Below are positions 1 to 6,917 of a stretch of 8,931 nt of DNA, piece by piece (position 1 is the stretch's first letter; the number at the start of each line of letters is the position of its first letter). The stretch is from a bacterium. Lineage in GTDB: Bacteria > Babelota > Babeliae > Babelales > GCA-2401785. The stretch lies in the NCBI GenBank assembly GCA_030629865.1, contig DAOVOC010000031.1, positions 1-8,931 of the forward strand, in the 5' to 3' direction. The notes beneath the pieces were generated by a model. That model did no database searches and had not been told where the DNA came from. It saw nothing but the letters and a program-made list of their open reading frames with translations. Made by a program: the position numbers and the translations under genes.

Positions 1-9
1 TCACTCAAA

Positions 10-801
10 TCATACCGACTTCAAGACCAATAGCTCATACTTTTTTGCAAGACAATATGTTCTGGATTTTCTTGAAGCATCAACAATCTGCAAAAAAACA
101 ATCTCAACCCATTTATTACAAAGATTAAGCCCTGTACGATGTTTAAAACCCAGAAATTCAATTATCTGACGACTCGTTACAACACCATGTTCTCTAAAAA
201 ATTGGAGTATTTTTCTTTGATAAGCATCAAGATCGCGAAACATTGCAGAATCATCGCCTTCATCACGGCCTCTAGCTTTTTCCATCTGTACAACAACATC
301 TTCAAACGCTTTTGCTGCTCCATGGCAAAAATATTCAATCCACTCTGTGATATCAGCTTGCTCACGTCCAAAATAATAATTATGCGAAGGCCCAACGGTT
401 AAAGCACGATAGTAAGAAGGCAAATCCTTTGCATAATACTCTTCAAGCGAATAAAGCCCTTTTAAATCATATTCGCCAAGATGGAGAATCAATGTTGTCA
501 AAAGTCTTGCAGTACACCCATTGCCGTCAAAATAAGGATGAATGGTTACAAACTGATAGTGAGCTACAGCGGCAACAATTGGCGTTGGCAATTCAGATTT
601 TTCTTCTATCCATTCAACAAGTGCCTTCATCAAATCAGCAACATCTTGTGCTTCTGGCGGAAGATAAACAATCGCTCCTGTTTGCCCATCTTTGATTATG
701 TTATGCCCATCGCGATAAGTAGAAGATTTTTCCTTTTTGCCACTAACAACGAGTGAATGCAGATTTTGTATTACTTTTTCTGTAATCGGCTTGCGCTGCA
801 T
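10..801 (-). CDS. Fic-domain protein, N-terminally truncated and probably inactive
   Basis: Fic proteins transfer AMP or another phosphate-containing group to a hydroxyl side chain of a target protein. The 263 residues match the middle and end of the common Fic plus winged-helix family: PIT..VI..LH at residues 5-15, YRDG..VIKD near 29, VYLPPEA near 45, the Fic motif at about 88-99, and a C-terminal winged-helix half ending RTYCLAKKYELL. The motif reads HPYFDGNGCTAR, where the family has GNGRxxR: His, Asp, Asn and the last Arg are kept but the first Arg is Cys (codon TGT, one transition from CGT). Family members are usually about 350-370 residues, so roughly 100 N-terminal residues are missing, including where the inhibitory (S/T)xxxE helix usually lies. 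The ATG at 801 has no Shine-Dalgarno sequence and an in-frame TAG lies 10 codons upstream (829-831). It abuts an ATPase fragment on the other strand. The family call is firm; inactivity is inferred from truncation, substitution and lack of start signals. Confidence 0.9.
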   Translation of the reverse strand: MQRKPITEKVIQNLHSLVVSGKKEKSSTYRDGHNIIKDGQTGAIVYLPPEAQDVADLMKALVEWIEEKSELPTPIVAAVAHYQFVTIHPYFDGNGCTARLLTTLILHLGEYDLKGLYSLEEYYAKDLPSYYRALTVGPSHNYYFGREQADITEWIEYFCHGAAKAFEDVVVQMEKARGRDEGDDSAMFRDLDAYQRKILQFFREHGVVTSRQIIEFLGFKHRTGLNLCNKWVEIVFLQIVDASRKSRTYCLAKKYELLVLKSV

Positions 802-802
802 G

Positions 803-1052
803 GCGAGCGCTTCGCGAGATTTGCTGCGCTAAACTTCAGAAACTCTTGCAGGCCGCATTGGATATATCAAGCTACCGCCACTTTCGATGCAAGAAATAAA
901 AGAATACAAAAAGCTTTGGCTACGCGGTGGTTTTCCACGCTCATATATTGCAAATTCGACAGAGGAGAGCTTTGTCTGGAGGCAATCTTATATTTCAACT
1001 TTTTTGGAACGCGACATAGGAACTTTGAACTTCAACGTCCCTCCCACGCGAC
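803..1052 (+). pseudogene. Internal fragment of an AAA ATPase with DUF4143 domain
   Basis: In the frame starting at 803 the translation is ASASRDLLR, stop, TSETLAGRIGYIKLPPLS, then LWLRGGFPRSYIA, SFVWRQSYISTFLERDI and NVPPTRL. This is the characteristic central stretch of the AAA_14/DUF4143 ATPases (about 380 residues), in which a GSAS.DLLRQ.SE.LAGRI segment follows the ATPase core and LWLRGGFP and TFLERDIP lie in DUF4143. The Walker A and B part and the C-terminal half are absent. The TAA at 830-832 stands where the family has Gln, so CAA to TAA explains it. After about 1050 similarity stops and the frame enters the antisense of the neighbouring gene's VEE repeats. About 83 codons remain, with no start signal. 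These ATPases are common accessory genes of unclear function in bacteria and archaea. It is a clear remnant; breakpoints are placed to within a few bases. Confidence 0.85.
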
Positions 1053-3098
1053 TTATCCTTCTGGGTGTTTTCCTTCAACTTCTTCTTCAACTTCTTCTTC
1101 AACTTTTTCTTCAACTTTTTCTTCAACTTTTTCAACAACTTCTTCTTCAACCATTCCTTCTTCTATTCCAGAGTTATCAAGAAAAAGGTCGCTTAAATCT
1201 ACATTTTCCGATGGAACAATGGCTTTCGCTGAAAATTTTCTATTGATAAGTGCAAAATGGGTTCTTCCCTCTTTAATTTTTTTAGCGATTGCTTTAGGAA
1301 GAAAAACGTTTCCACTAATTATCCCGTACAAATCACAAATAATGGAACTGGATACATTCTCTGTGTCTAAGGCTCTTTTCAAATAAAGGGAACATAACTT
1401 ATCAAGATACTCATTATCTTTTTTGACCATCGCAGTAAAAACAATTGTTTTTTTAAGATTGTCTTTTTTATCAATATTCTTTTCAGAGACAGCGGTTAAA
1501 AAACCACTTTTCCAAGCCTCAATAACATATTCTTGTTCTTCCTGTTTACCAGGTTGACCAGAATTCAACATGTCTTCATATTGTGCTGTGAAAATTGCAA
1601 TGCGCTTTTCGTTAGAGTGACCATAATTAGAAGTAAGCTCTGTCCAAAAAATGTTTCTAACACCACGTTTTAACGTAGCCATCCAAGATGGTTTACTTAA
1701 AAGTTTTAATACCGTCTTTTCGCTTCCTTTCCAATTTGTAGTTTTTTGTAGAACATGAGCGAAAAAAGCTATTTCTTCAGAAGAAAGCTCATCATCTTTT
1801 CGGTCTCTTTGTGTCATCCAAATAAAAAATGCAGATAATGCGTCCTTATATTTTTCTTTACTCTCAACATTAATTTTAATTTCATCAATATTAACTTCAG
1901 TAAATGTTTTTGTATGGCTCACAATTTTGTTAGCAAATCCATTTGCACGAGCAATGATGCGAACACCTTTATCATCATCTTCTAAATCTAAACTAAAGCC
2001 TTTTAAGCTAAAAATAAGATCTTTATATTTTTCACGGACATCTTGACCACCCAATCGATATCTCCATTTAAACGGCTTGCGTCCCTTCTCTTTCAATTTT
2101 TTGTCAAAACCTTTCCTTATCCAAGGCCATGGATCGGATACTCCTATTTCTCTCCAGTCAATTAATATGCGAATTTCTGTAAGCAAACTTTTTATATCTT
2201 CGACTATTTCTTTTTTTACGTCTTTTATTTCGTTCTTTGTTTTTTCAATATCATCGTTAAAAGTGCTTTTTGTAGATAACCAACTAGCCTTACGTCGCCC
2301 CTTTTCCTTTATCTTTTTTTTCCAAACTTTTTCTGTTTTCAACAATTCATTTATCTCTTCTATAGCTTGAGAAAACAGTTCCAGAGCTTTTAAAAAATGT
2401 GTTTTTCTTTTTTTCTCTCTCCCTGAAAAAAATACCCTCCCGGCCTCTATTTTACTTTCATCTAAGTTGTTCATGATTTTTTGGAATTTATCTTCTTTAA
2501 TTTTTTTTAATATATTTTCACCTTGCTCTACAAGTTCCTGCTCACTCTTTTTCTTCCCAGTAAAATCCATTGTGTCAGAGTCACCAAAAGCAACATCCAA
2601 ATCTCCAAAACCATCGTCACCAGAGCCTGCAAACTCATCCGAACCGCCAATGCCTAATTGGGCTAAAATTCTAGCAACAAGGCCACCTTTTTCTTTTCGA
2701 CGACGCTCCATTTGGGAATATTTAGGTTTGGGTCCTGTAGGAAAAAAGAAGGTTACTATTTTTTCAATACGATCTGGCCAAATGCCTTCCGGGCGAGTGT
2801 CCAGATTATTAAGCTTATCAATGAGGTCAGAAATCGTATTTTGAATATCAATTTCCACACTTGGTTCAATGAGGTCGCTGCTAGGAAAATTTTCCTTACT
2901 ATTTTTTATTGATTCCAAAAGTGTCACGGCTCTATTGAATTTGCGCGATACAACCGCATTTTTCAGATCTTCCATAACACTGGCATCAGGTCTATAATAT
3001 GCCGCACCTAAATTTAGAACAGAACCCAATGAAAGTGTTGCGAATAAACAAAGTAAATATCGAAACGAAAAACCCTGTTTTAAGCTTATAAGTTTCAT
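1053..3098 (-). CDS. Large exported protein of unknown function, Lys/Glu-rich
   Basis: I do not recognise this 681-residue protein. A signal peptide is clear: basic start MKLISLKQ, hydrophobic core around YLLCLFATLSLGSVLNL, and likely cleavage after LGA near residue 32. The mature part is highly charged. In order it has a helical N-terminal region (about 40-100), an acidic Gly/Asp-rich disordered-looking stretch (about 152-180, GSGDDGFGDLD), a long Lys/Glu helical and probably coiled-coil region (about 185-310), a Trp-rich spot (DWREIGVSDPWPW, about 315-328), then a mixed globular-looking part to about 640. The tail (about 648-677) is tandem VEE(K/E) units. The ATG at 3098 is preferred over an in-frame GTG at 3107 because AAGGTG sits 6 bases upstream of the ATG and overlaps the GTG. 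It is transcribed divergently from murE. Its stop codon coincides with the edge of the ATPase remnant, so the original C-terminus may have differed. An exported structural or host-interaction protein is possible but unsupported by any motif. Confidence 0.85.
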   Translation of the reverse strand: MKLISLKQGFSFRYLLCLFATLSLGSVLNLGAAYYRPDASVMEDLKNAVVSRKFNRAVTLLESIKNSKENFPSSDLIEPSVEIDIQNTISDLIDKLNNLDTRPEGIWPDRIEKIVTFFFPTGPKPKYSQMERRRKEKGGLVARILAQLGIGGSDEFAGSGDDGFGDLDVAFGDSDTMDFTGKKKSEQELVEQGENILKKIKEDKFQKIMNNLDESKIEAGRVFFSGREKKRKTHFLKALELFSQAIEEINELLKTEKVWKKKIKEKGRRKASWLSTKSTFNDDIEKTKNEIKDVKKEIVEDIKSLLTEIRILIDWREIGVSDPWPWIRKGFDKKLKEKGRKPFKWRYRLGGQDVREKYKDLIFSLKGFSLDLEDDDKGVRIIARANGFANKIVSHTKTFTEVNIDEIKINVESKEKYKDALSAFFIWMTQRDRKDDELSSEEIAFFAHVLQKTTNWKGSEKTVLKLLSKPSWMATLKRGVRNIFWTELTSNYGHSNEKRIAIFTAQYEDMLNSGQPGKQEEQEYVIEAWKSGFLTAVSEKNIDKKDNLKKTIVFTAMVKKDNEYLDKLCSLYLKRALDTENVSSSIICDLYGIISGNVFLPKAIAKKIKEGRTHFALINRKFSAKAIVPSENVDLSDLFLDNSGIEEGMVEEEVVEKVEEKVEEKVEEEVEEEVEGKHPEG
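1074..1151. repeat. 12-bp tandem repeat encoding VEE(K/E) units
   Basis: On the plus strand AAC recurs exactly every 12 bases at 1077, 1089, 1101, 1113 and 1125, with TTCTTCTTC or TTTTTCTTC between; one shorter unit and another full one follow. Read on the minus strand this gives Val-Glu-Glu-(Lys/Glu) repeats near the C-terminus of the large exported protein. Such short in-frame repeats change copy number by replication slippage without breaking the frame. Confidence 0.85.
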
Positions 3099-3104
3099 TT
3101 TTTT

Positions 3105-3110
3105 CACCTT
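3105..3110 (-). promoter_or_regulatory. Shine-Dalgarno site that decides the start of the large exported protein
   Basis: The minus strand reads AAGGTG, six A residues, then ATG at 3098-3096. The spacing of 6 bases is normal for initiation at the ATG, whereas the in-frame GTG at 3107-3105 forms part of the site itself and so is unlikely to be the start. Confidence 0.7.
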
Positions 3111-3216
3111 TTTGTATGCTTAAAATATTCTTGACCCCAAAAAGAATCGTTACTCGCTGTCTGGCATAGCCAAATCGCACGCTCAAAGTCAATTAACTCG
3201 CAGGGGGAATTGTTAC

Positions 3217-4737
3217 ATGTCGCTGCTTTACAAAATCTATCCGGTCACCTGCAGCACTCATCACGTCGGGCCAGGTTCAACCTTTGTCGCAATTGATGGC
3301 TTTACAACGAGTGGATTAAAATTCATTCCAAAAGCTATTAAAAAAGGTGCAACTACAATATTGGTTTGCCTAAAGCATCAAGGCAAAATTGAAGAAAAAT
3401 GCCACTGCGTAAAAGGACAGTTTTCAACAGACCAGAATGAACTAATTTCAAGATGTAGCACATGTGACGTAGAATACCGATATTTCCCAAATCCACGCTT
3501 AGCACTTGCCATAATGGCATGTTCAACATTCAAAAACCCTTCGCAGCGCATAAAATTAGCTGCAGTTACCGGAACAAAAGGAAAAACAACCACCGCATCT
3601 TTGGTTGAACACATTTTAAAAACAGCACAAAAAAAAACGGCTCTGATCAGCTCACTTCACAATTCCATTCTTGATAAAAAAGAGCCAAGCTCACTTACCA
3701 CACCAACCAGCGATTATATAAACTTTTTCTTGGACACTGCTCTTAAAAAAAAGGTTTCACACGCTATTATAGAAGCTTCGTCACACGGGATTGCCCAACA
3801 CAGACTCTATGGAATAAAATTTGATGTTGTAGGCTTCAATAATCTTGGGCATGACCACCTTGATTTTCACAAAACACAAGAAAACTATTTTAATGCAAAA
3901 ACCAAGCTTTTTAATCAATGCAGCGGATCAGTTATCATAAATACAGATGATGCATGGGGACGCAAAGCCACAACTATTGCAAAAAAAGTAGTTACATTTG
4001 GAACACAAAAATTCAAAAGTTACCGACACACAATTTTAAACTTTGATGTAGGAATACCAGAAACAGGCCTAACATTTTCGCTACAGCGCGGACATCGGTT
4101 CAAATTTTCTTTTCACGCACCACATATTTTTGGCGAATTCAACGTGTACAATGCAGCCATGGCAGCACTTATCTGCGAGTCGCTAGGCATCCATCAAGAA
4201 TATGTTATGCAGGGACTCAAAACATTCCCTGGCATTGACGGCAGAATGCAACAACATAAATTACAAAATGGCGCAAAGGCTTTTATCGACTTTGCACATA
4301 ATCCAGATTCAATCAAAGCAGTACTTAAAACATTACGTCCACTAACAAAACATCTGGTCGTTCTTTTCGGTGCTGGCGGTAATCGTGATAAAGAAAAGCG
4401 CCCAAAAATGGGCGAAATTGCAGAACACTACGCTGATGTAATTATTCTGACAAGCGACAATCCACGCGATGAAGCACCAGAACAAATCATTAAAGATGTT
4501 ATGCATGGCATCTGTAATAAAAGAGGCGTTCACTGCTGTGTTGACCGAAGTAAAGCGATTATCAAAGCAGTCAAACTTTCCTTTCCAGAATCATTGATAG
4601 CAATTTTGGGTAAGGGCTCAGAAAATGTCCAAATCATAGGAACTGAGCGATTACCATTTAGCGATTTTGAACATCTAAAACCTTTTTTTGCAAAAAAATT
4701 AGAAAAAACAAGCAGTTTTACTTCACAAATGGCATAG
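3217..4737 (+). CDS. murE: UDP-N-acetylmuramoyl-L-alanyl-D-glutamate--2,6-diaminopimelate ligase (MurE)
   Basis: This cytoplasmic ATP-dependent ligase adds the third residue of the peptidoglycan stem peptide. The 506 residues show all three Mur ligase domains. The short N-terminal domain contains GPGSTFVAIDG (19-29). The central domain has the P-loop TGTKGKTTT (118-126), LTTPTS (160-165) for the UDP-MurNAc-peptide, EASSHG (186-191), NLGHDHLDFH (209-218), and AK228, matching the Lys that is carbamylated in the family. The C-terminal domain has FAHNPDS near 359 and SDNPRDEAP with DNPR at 414-417, the motif that selects meso-diaminopimelate over lysine. The P-loop has Lys for the usual Asn (GTNGKT), which also occurs in some other MurE proteins. 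The usual N-terminal DSR uridine-contact motif is replaced by STH (13-15). An insert with CHC at 62-64 and CSTC at 80-83 is not in typical MurE. AGGGGG at 3202-3207 is the ribosome binding site. It is divergent from the exported-protein gene; hppA follows after 72 bases with no terminator visible. Confidence 0.96.
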   Translation: MSLLYKIYPVTCSTHHVGPGSTFVAIDGFTTSGLKFIPKAIKKGATTILVCLKHQGKIEEKCHCVKGQFSTDQNELISRCSTCDVEYRYFPNPRLALAIMACSTFKNPSQRIKLAAVTGTKGKTTTASLVEHILKTAQKKTALISSLHNSILDKKEPSSLTTPTSDYINFFLDTALKKKVSHAIIEASSHGIAQHRLYGIKFDVVGFNNLGHDHLDFHKTQENYFNAKTKLFNQCSGSVIINTDDAWGRKATTIAKKVVTFGTQKFKSYRHTILNFDVGIPETGLTFSLQRGHRFKFSFHAPHIFGEFNVYNAAMAALICESLGIHQEYVMQGLKTFPGIDGRMQQHKLQNGAKAFIDFAHNPDSIKAVLKTLRPLTKHLVVLFGAGGNRDKEKRPKMGEIAEHYADVIILTSDNPRDEAPEQIIKDVMHGICNKRGVHCCVDRSKAIIKAVKLSFPESLIAILGKGSENVQIIGTERLPFSDFEHLKPFFAKKLEKTSSFTSQMA

Positions 4738-4794
4738 TCTGGCATAAACTTTCGGCATCTGTTTTTAAAATTTCCGCCTGACTTGTATGGATAA

Positions 4795-4809
4795 CGAAAG
4801 GCCCTTTCG
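4795..4809 (+). promoter_or_regulatory. Hairpin enclosing the hppA ribosome binding site
   Basis: CGAAAG, GCC, CTTTCG forms a perfect 6-bp stem with a 3-base loop ending at the base before the ATG at 4810. The left arm plus the next G (GAAAGG) is the only good Shine-Dalgarno sequence, 8 bases from the start, so the folded form would hide it. A second CTTTCG at 4749-4754 can also pair with the same CGAAAG. The sequence is certain; a regulatory role is inferred. Confidence 0.5.
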
Positions 4810-6798
4810 ATGGAATACATCGTTTCGTTTGCATTCTCGGTTTTTGCTTCACTTGTTGGACTTGGCGTCACGCTCGCCTCATATCTTTTTATAACCAAAA
4901 TACCTGTTCCCGAGGGCCGGGCAAAGCATATTTCTGAGCTTATTCGCGAAGGCGCCATGGCGTTTTTAAGAAAAGAGTACTCACTACTTGCCATCGTAAT
5001 TGTTATTGCCAGTTCTGTGCTCTTATGGGGAGTTGGACTATACGCAGCAGGAGCTTATGTTCTTGGGTCGTTGGCCTCGATGCTTGCAGGACTTGTTGGA
5101 ATGATGGCGGCAACGCGAGCAAACGTTGTAACAACATTGGCTGCAAAAAACGATGGTGAAAAAAAAGCTTTTATCATAGCACTCCTTGGCGGATCGGTTA
5201 TGGGCTTTGTGGTCGCCGCTCTTGGGCTGCTCCTTATCAGCATTCTCTTCTTTTTACTGGCTGCACACGCACAATTTGACATTATTCTTACCTGCTTTGG
5301 TATTGGTGCAAGCTCAATTGCTCTGTTTGCACGTGTTGGTGGCGGTATATTTACCAAAGCTGCAGACATTGGTGCTGACCTTGTAGGAAAAGTTGAAATC
5401 GGCATTCCAGAAGACGATCCTCGCAACCCAGCCGTTATTGCAGACAACGTTGGTGACTGCGTCGGCGACACCGCTGGGATGGGTGCAGACATTTTTGAAT
5501 CATATGTCGGTTCAATTATCGCAAGCATCGTTTTGGCAATCGAAGATTACCCCGGAAGCCACCTACATATGAGCTTCCCTCTAGTTCTTTCCGCTATCGG
5601 ACTTTTGTCATCAGCATTCGGTTTGACCAGTATTTTCTGGCTCAAAAGCACACTCGGTGAACTTCTTCACCGCTCAACGTATGTTGCAATTGCTATTTAC
5701 CTAGCAGCAGCCGTTGGCTACATCAAATACACCGCACTTGGCAACGAACTGATATGGTCAATTGTTCTTGGCGCACTAGCCGCCGTTATTATCGGTCAAA
5801 TTACCGACTACTACACCAATGGCAAACCGATTAGAGATTTGGCAGAATCTGCACAATCTGGCGCAGCAACAATATTAATTAACGGCCTTGCAGTCGGCTA
5901 TGAATCGCTTATTTTTCCAATTTGGTCAATTGCAGGAATAGTGTTCTTTTCATTCCATTACGGCGGGGGCCTTTACGGTGTTGCAATAGCAGCAGTCTCC
6001 ATGCTTGCAACCGTTGGCATCACAATGTCAGTTGACGCATACGGCCCAATTGCAGACAATGCCGGTGGCATTTCTGAAATGTCTGGCTTTGGCCCAAAGG
6101 TTCGCCGAATTACAGATAAACTTGACTCTCTTGGCAACATGACCGCAGCCCTTGGCAAAGGATTTGCAATCGGATCTGCCGCACTCGCTTCACTGGCAAT
6201 CTTTGCAGCATTCTGCAAAAAAGCAGATCTAGATTTTCTAAGCCTTGTTGATCCATATGTTATCGCAGGATTGCTGATTGGTGGCTCAATGCCATTCCTA
6301 CTTTCTTCGTGCACTATGAAATCCGTTGGCAGAGCAGCTTTAAAAATGGTTGAAGAAGTCAGGCGCCAATTCAAAGAAATTCCTGGTCTTATGGAAGGAA
6401 CGGCCGAAGCTGATTATGCAAAATGTGTAAGCATAAGCACGCAAGCAGCACTACGAGAGATGATATTTCCTGGTGTTGCGACAATTATGGCTCCCGTTTT
6501 GGTAAAAGCAATTTTCGGCTGGTCAACCAAGGGAAATATGGCATTGGGAGGCTTTCTTGTAGGCGCAACACTCGTTGGTGTTTTGCTCGCACTTTCTATG
6601 GCCAACAGTGGTGGTGCATGGGACAACGCAAAAAAATATATTGAGGCTGGACACTTTGGGGGCAAAGGCTCTGACGCTCACAAGGCAGCTGTTGTTGGTG
6701 ACACTGTCGGTGATCCATTTAAAGACACCTCTGGTCCATCTCTCAACATTTTGATCAAATTAATGTCAGTTCTTTCTTTGCTACTTGCAGGGCTGTAG
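4810..6798 (+). CDS. hppA: Membrane-bound ion-pumping pyrophosphatase, K+-dependent type
   Basis: This integral membrane enzyme hydrolyses pyrophosphate and pumps H+ and/or Na+ across the cytoplasmic membrane. The 662 residues have the usual length and many hydrophobic helices (about 16 in the family). The signature DIGADLVGKVE (186-196) is followed by EDDPRNPAVIADNVGDCVGDTAG (201-223), whose Asp residues bind Mg-PPi. Further motifs are DAYGPIADNAGGI (409-421), WDNAKKYIE (604-612) and GDTVGDPFKDTSGPS (630-644). In GNMTAALGKG (442-451) residue 446 is Ala; K+-independent enzymes carry Lys there, so this belongs to the K+-dependent class. I cannot decide between H+ and Na+ pumping; E230 in IFESY is the helix-6 region that bears on it. 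No key residue is missing. The start is fixed by GAAAGG at 4796-4801, which lies in a hairpin. A strong terminator follows. It may be co-transcribed with murE or have its own weak promoter. Confidence 0.97.
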   Translation: MEYIVSFAFSVFASLVGLGVTLASYLFITKIPVPEGRAKHISELIREGAMAFLRKEYSLLAIVIVIASSVLLWGVGLYAAGAYVLGSLASMLAGLVGMMAATRANVVTTLAAKNDGEKKAFIIALLGGSVMGFVVAALGLLLISILFFLLAAHAQFDIILTCFGIGASSIALFARVGGGIFTKAADIGADLVGKVEIGIPEDDPRNPAVIADNVGDCVGDTAGMGADIFESYVGSIIASIVLAIEDYPGSHLHMSFPLVLSAIGLLSSAFGLTSIFWLKSTLGELLHRSTYVAIAIYLAAAVGYIKYTALGNELIWSIVLGALAAVIIGQITDYYTNGKPIRDLAESAQSGAATILINGLAVGYESLIFPIWSIAGIVFFSFHYGGGLYGVAIAAVSMLATVGITMSVDAYGPIADNAGGISEMSGFGPKVRRITDKLDSLGNMTAALGKGFAIGSAALASLAIFAAFCKKADLDFLSLVDPYVIAGLLIGGSMPFLLSSCTMKSVGRAALKMVEEVRRQFKEIPGLMEGTAEADYAKCVSISTQAALREMIFPGVATIMAPVLVKAIFGWSTKGNMALGGFLVGATLVGVLLALSMANSGGAWDNAKKYIEAGHFGGKGSDAHKAAVVGDTVGDPFKDTSGPSLNILIKLMSVLSLLLAGL

Positions 6799-6816
6799 AA
6801 ATATCCATTAAAAATT

Positions 6817-6852
6817 AAAAAAAGGCATTCGGTTACTCCGGGTGCCTTTTTT
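6817..6852 (+). terminator. Rho-independent terminator after hppA
   Basis: A run of seven A then GGCA and TTCGG (6817-6832) pairs through a TTACT loop with CCGGG, TGCC and six T (6838-6852), with two G-U pairs near the loop. The stem ends in a T run 45-54 bases after the hppA stop. The A-rich left arm means it could work in both directions, but no minus-strand gene ends here. Confidence 0.9.
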
Positions 6853-6917
6853 GTTATTACGGCAAAGCTTTCATAATGCTATGTTTTTTATTTGACCTAC
6901 ACGTCGCTCAATTCAAT

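Noticed and set aside
757..1386. Long plus-strand open frames (209 and 119 residues) running through the region.
   Set aside because: The first is antisense to the exported-protein gene and rich in Ser/Thr from the TTC repeats. The second is real only as the DUF4143 remnant up to about 1050; beyond that it is the antisense of the VEE repeats.
3131..3159. Plus-strand TTGACC as the -35 of a murE promoter.
   Set aside because: No acceptable -10 lies 15-19 bases downstream.
2992..3192. Minus-strand 66-residue frame overlapping the start of the exported-protein gene.
   Set aside because: It is out of frame with the signal peptide, has no ribosome binding site and overlaps a better gene.
3164..3192. 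Minus-strand TTGACT (3192-3187) with CTATGC 17 bases on, as a promoter for the exported-protein gene.
   Set aside because: The -35 is good but the -10 is poor in any spacing. A promoter probably lies in this 118-bp divergent region, but I cannot place it, nor one for murE.
4731..4746. Direct repeat GGCATA-GTCT-GGCATA at the end of murE, also seen once near 3163.
   Set aside because: Six bases recurring in an AT-rich window is not significant, and the spacing fits no known operator.
5055..5528. Minus-strand frames of 133-157 residues inside hppA.
   Set aside because: They are shadows caused by the strong codon pattern of the pyrophosphatase, rich in Pro, Ser and Ala, with no start signals.
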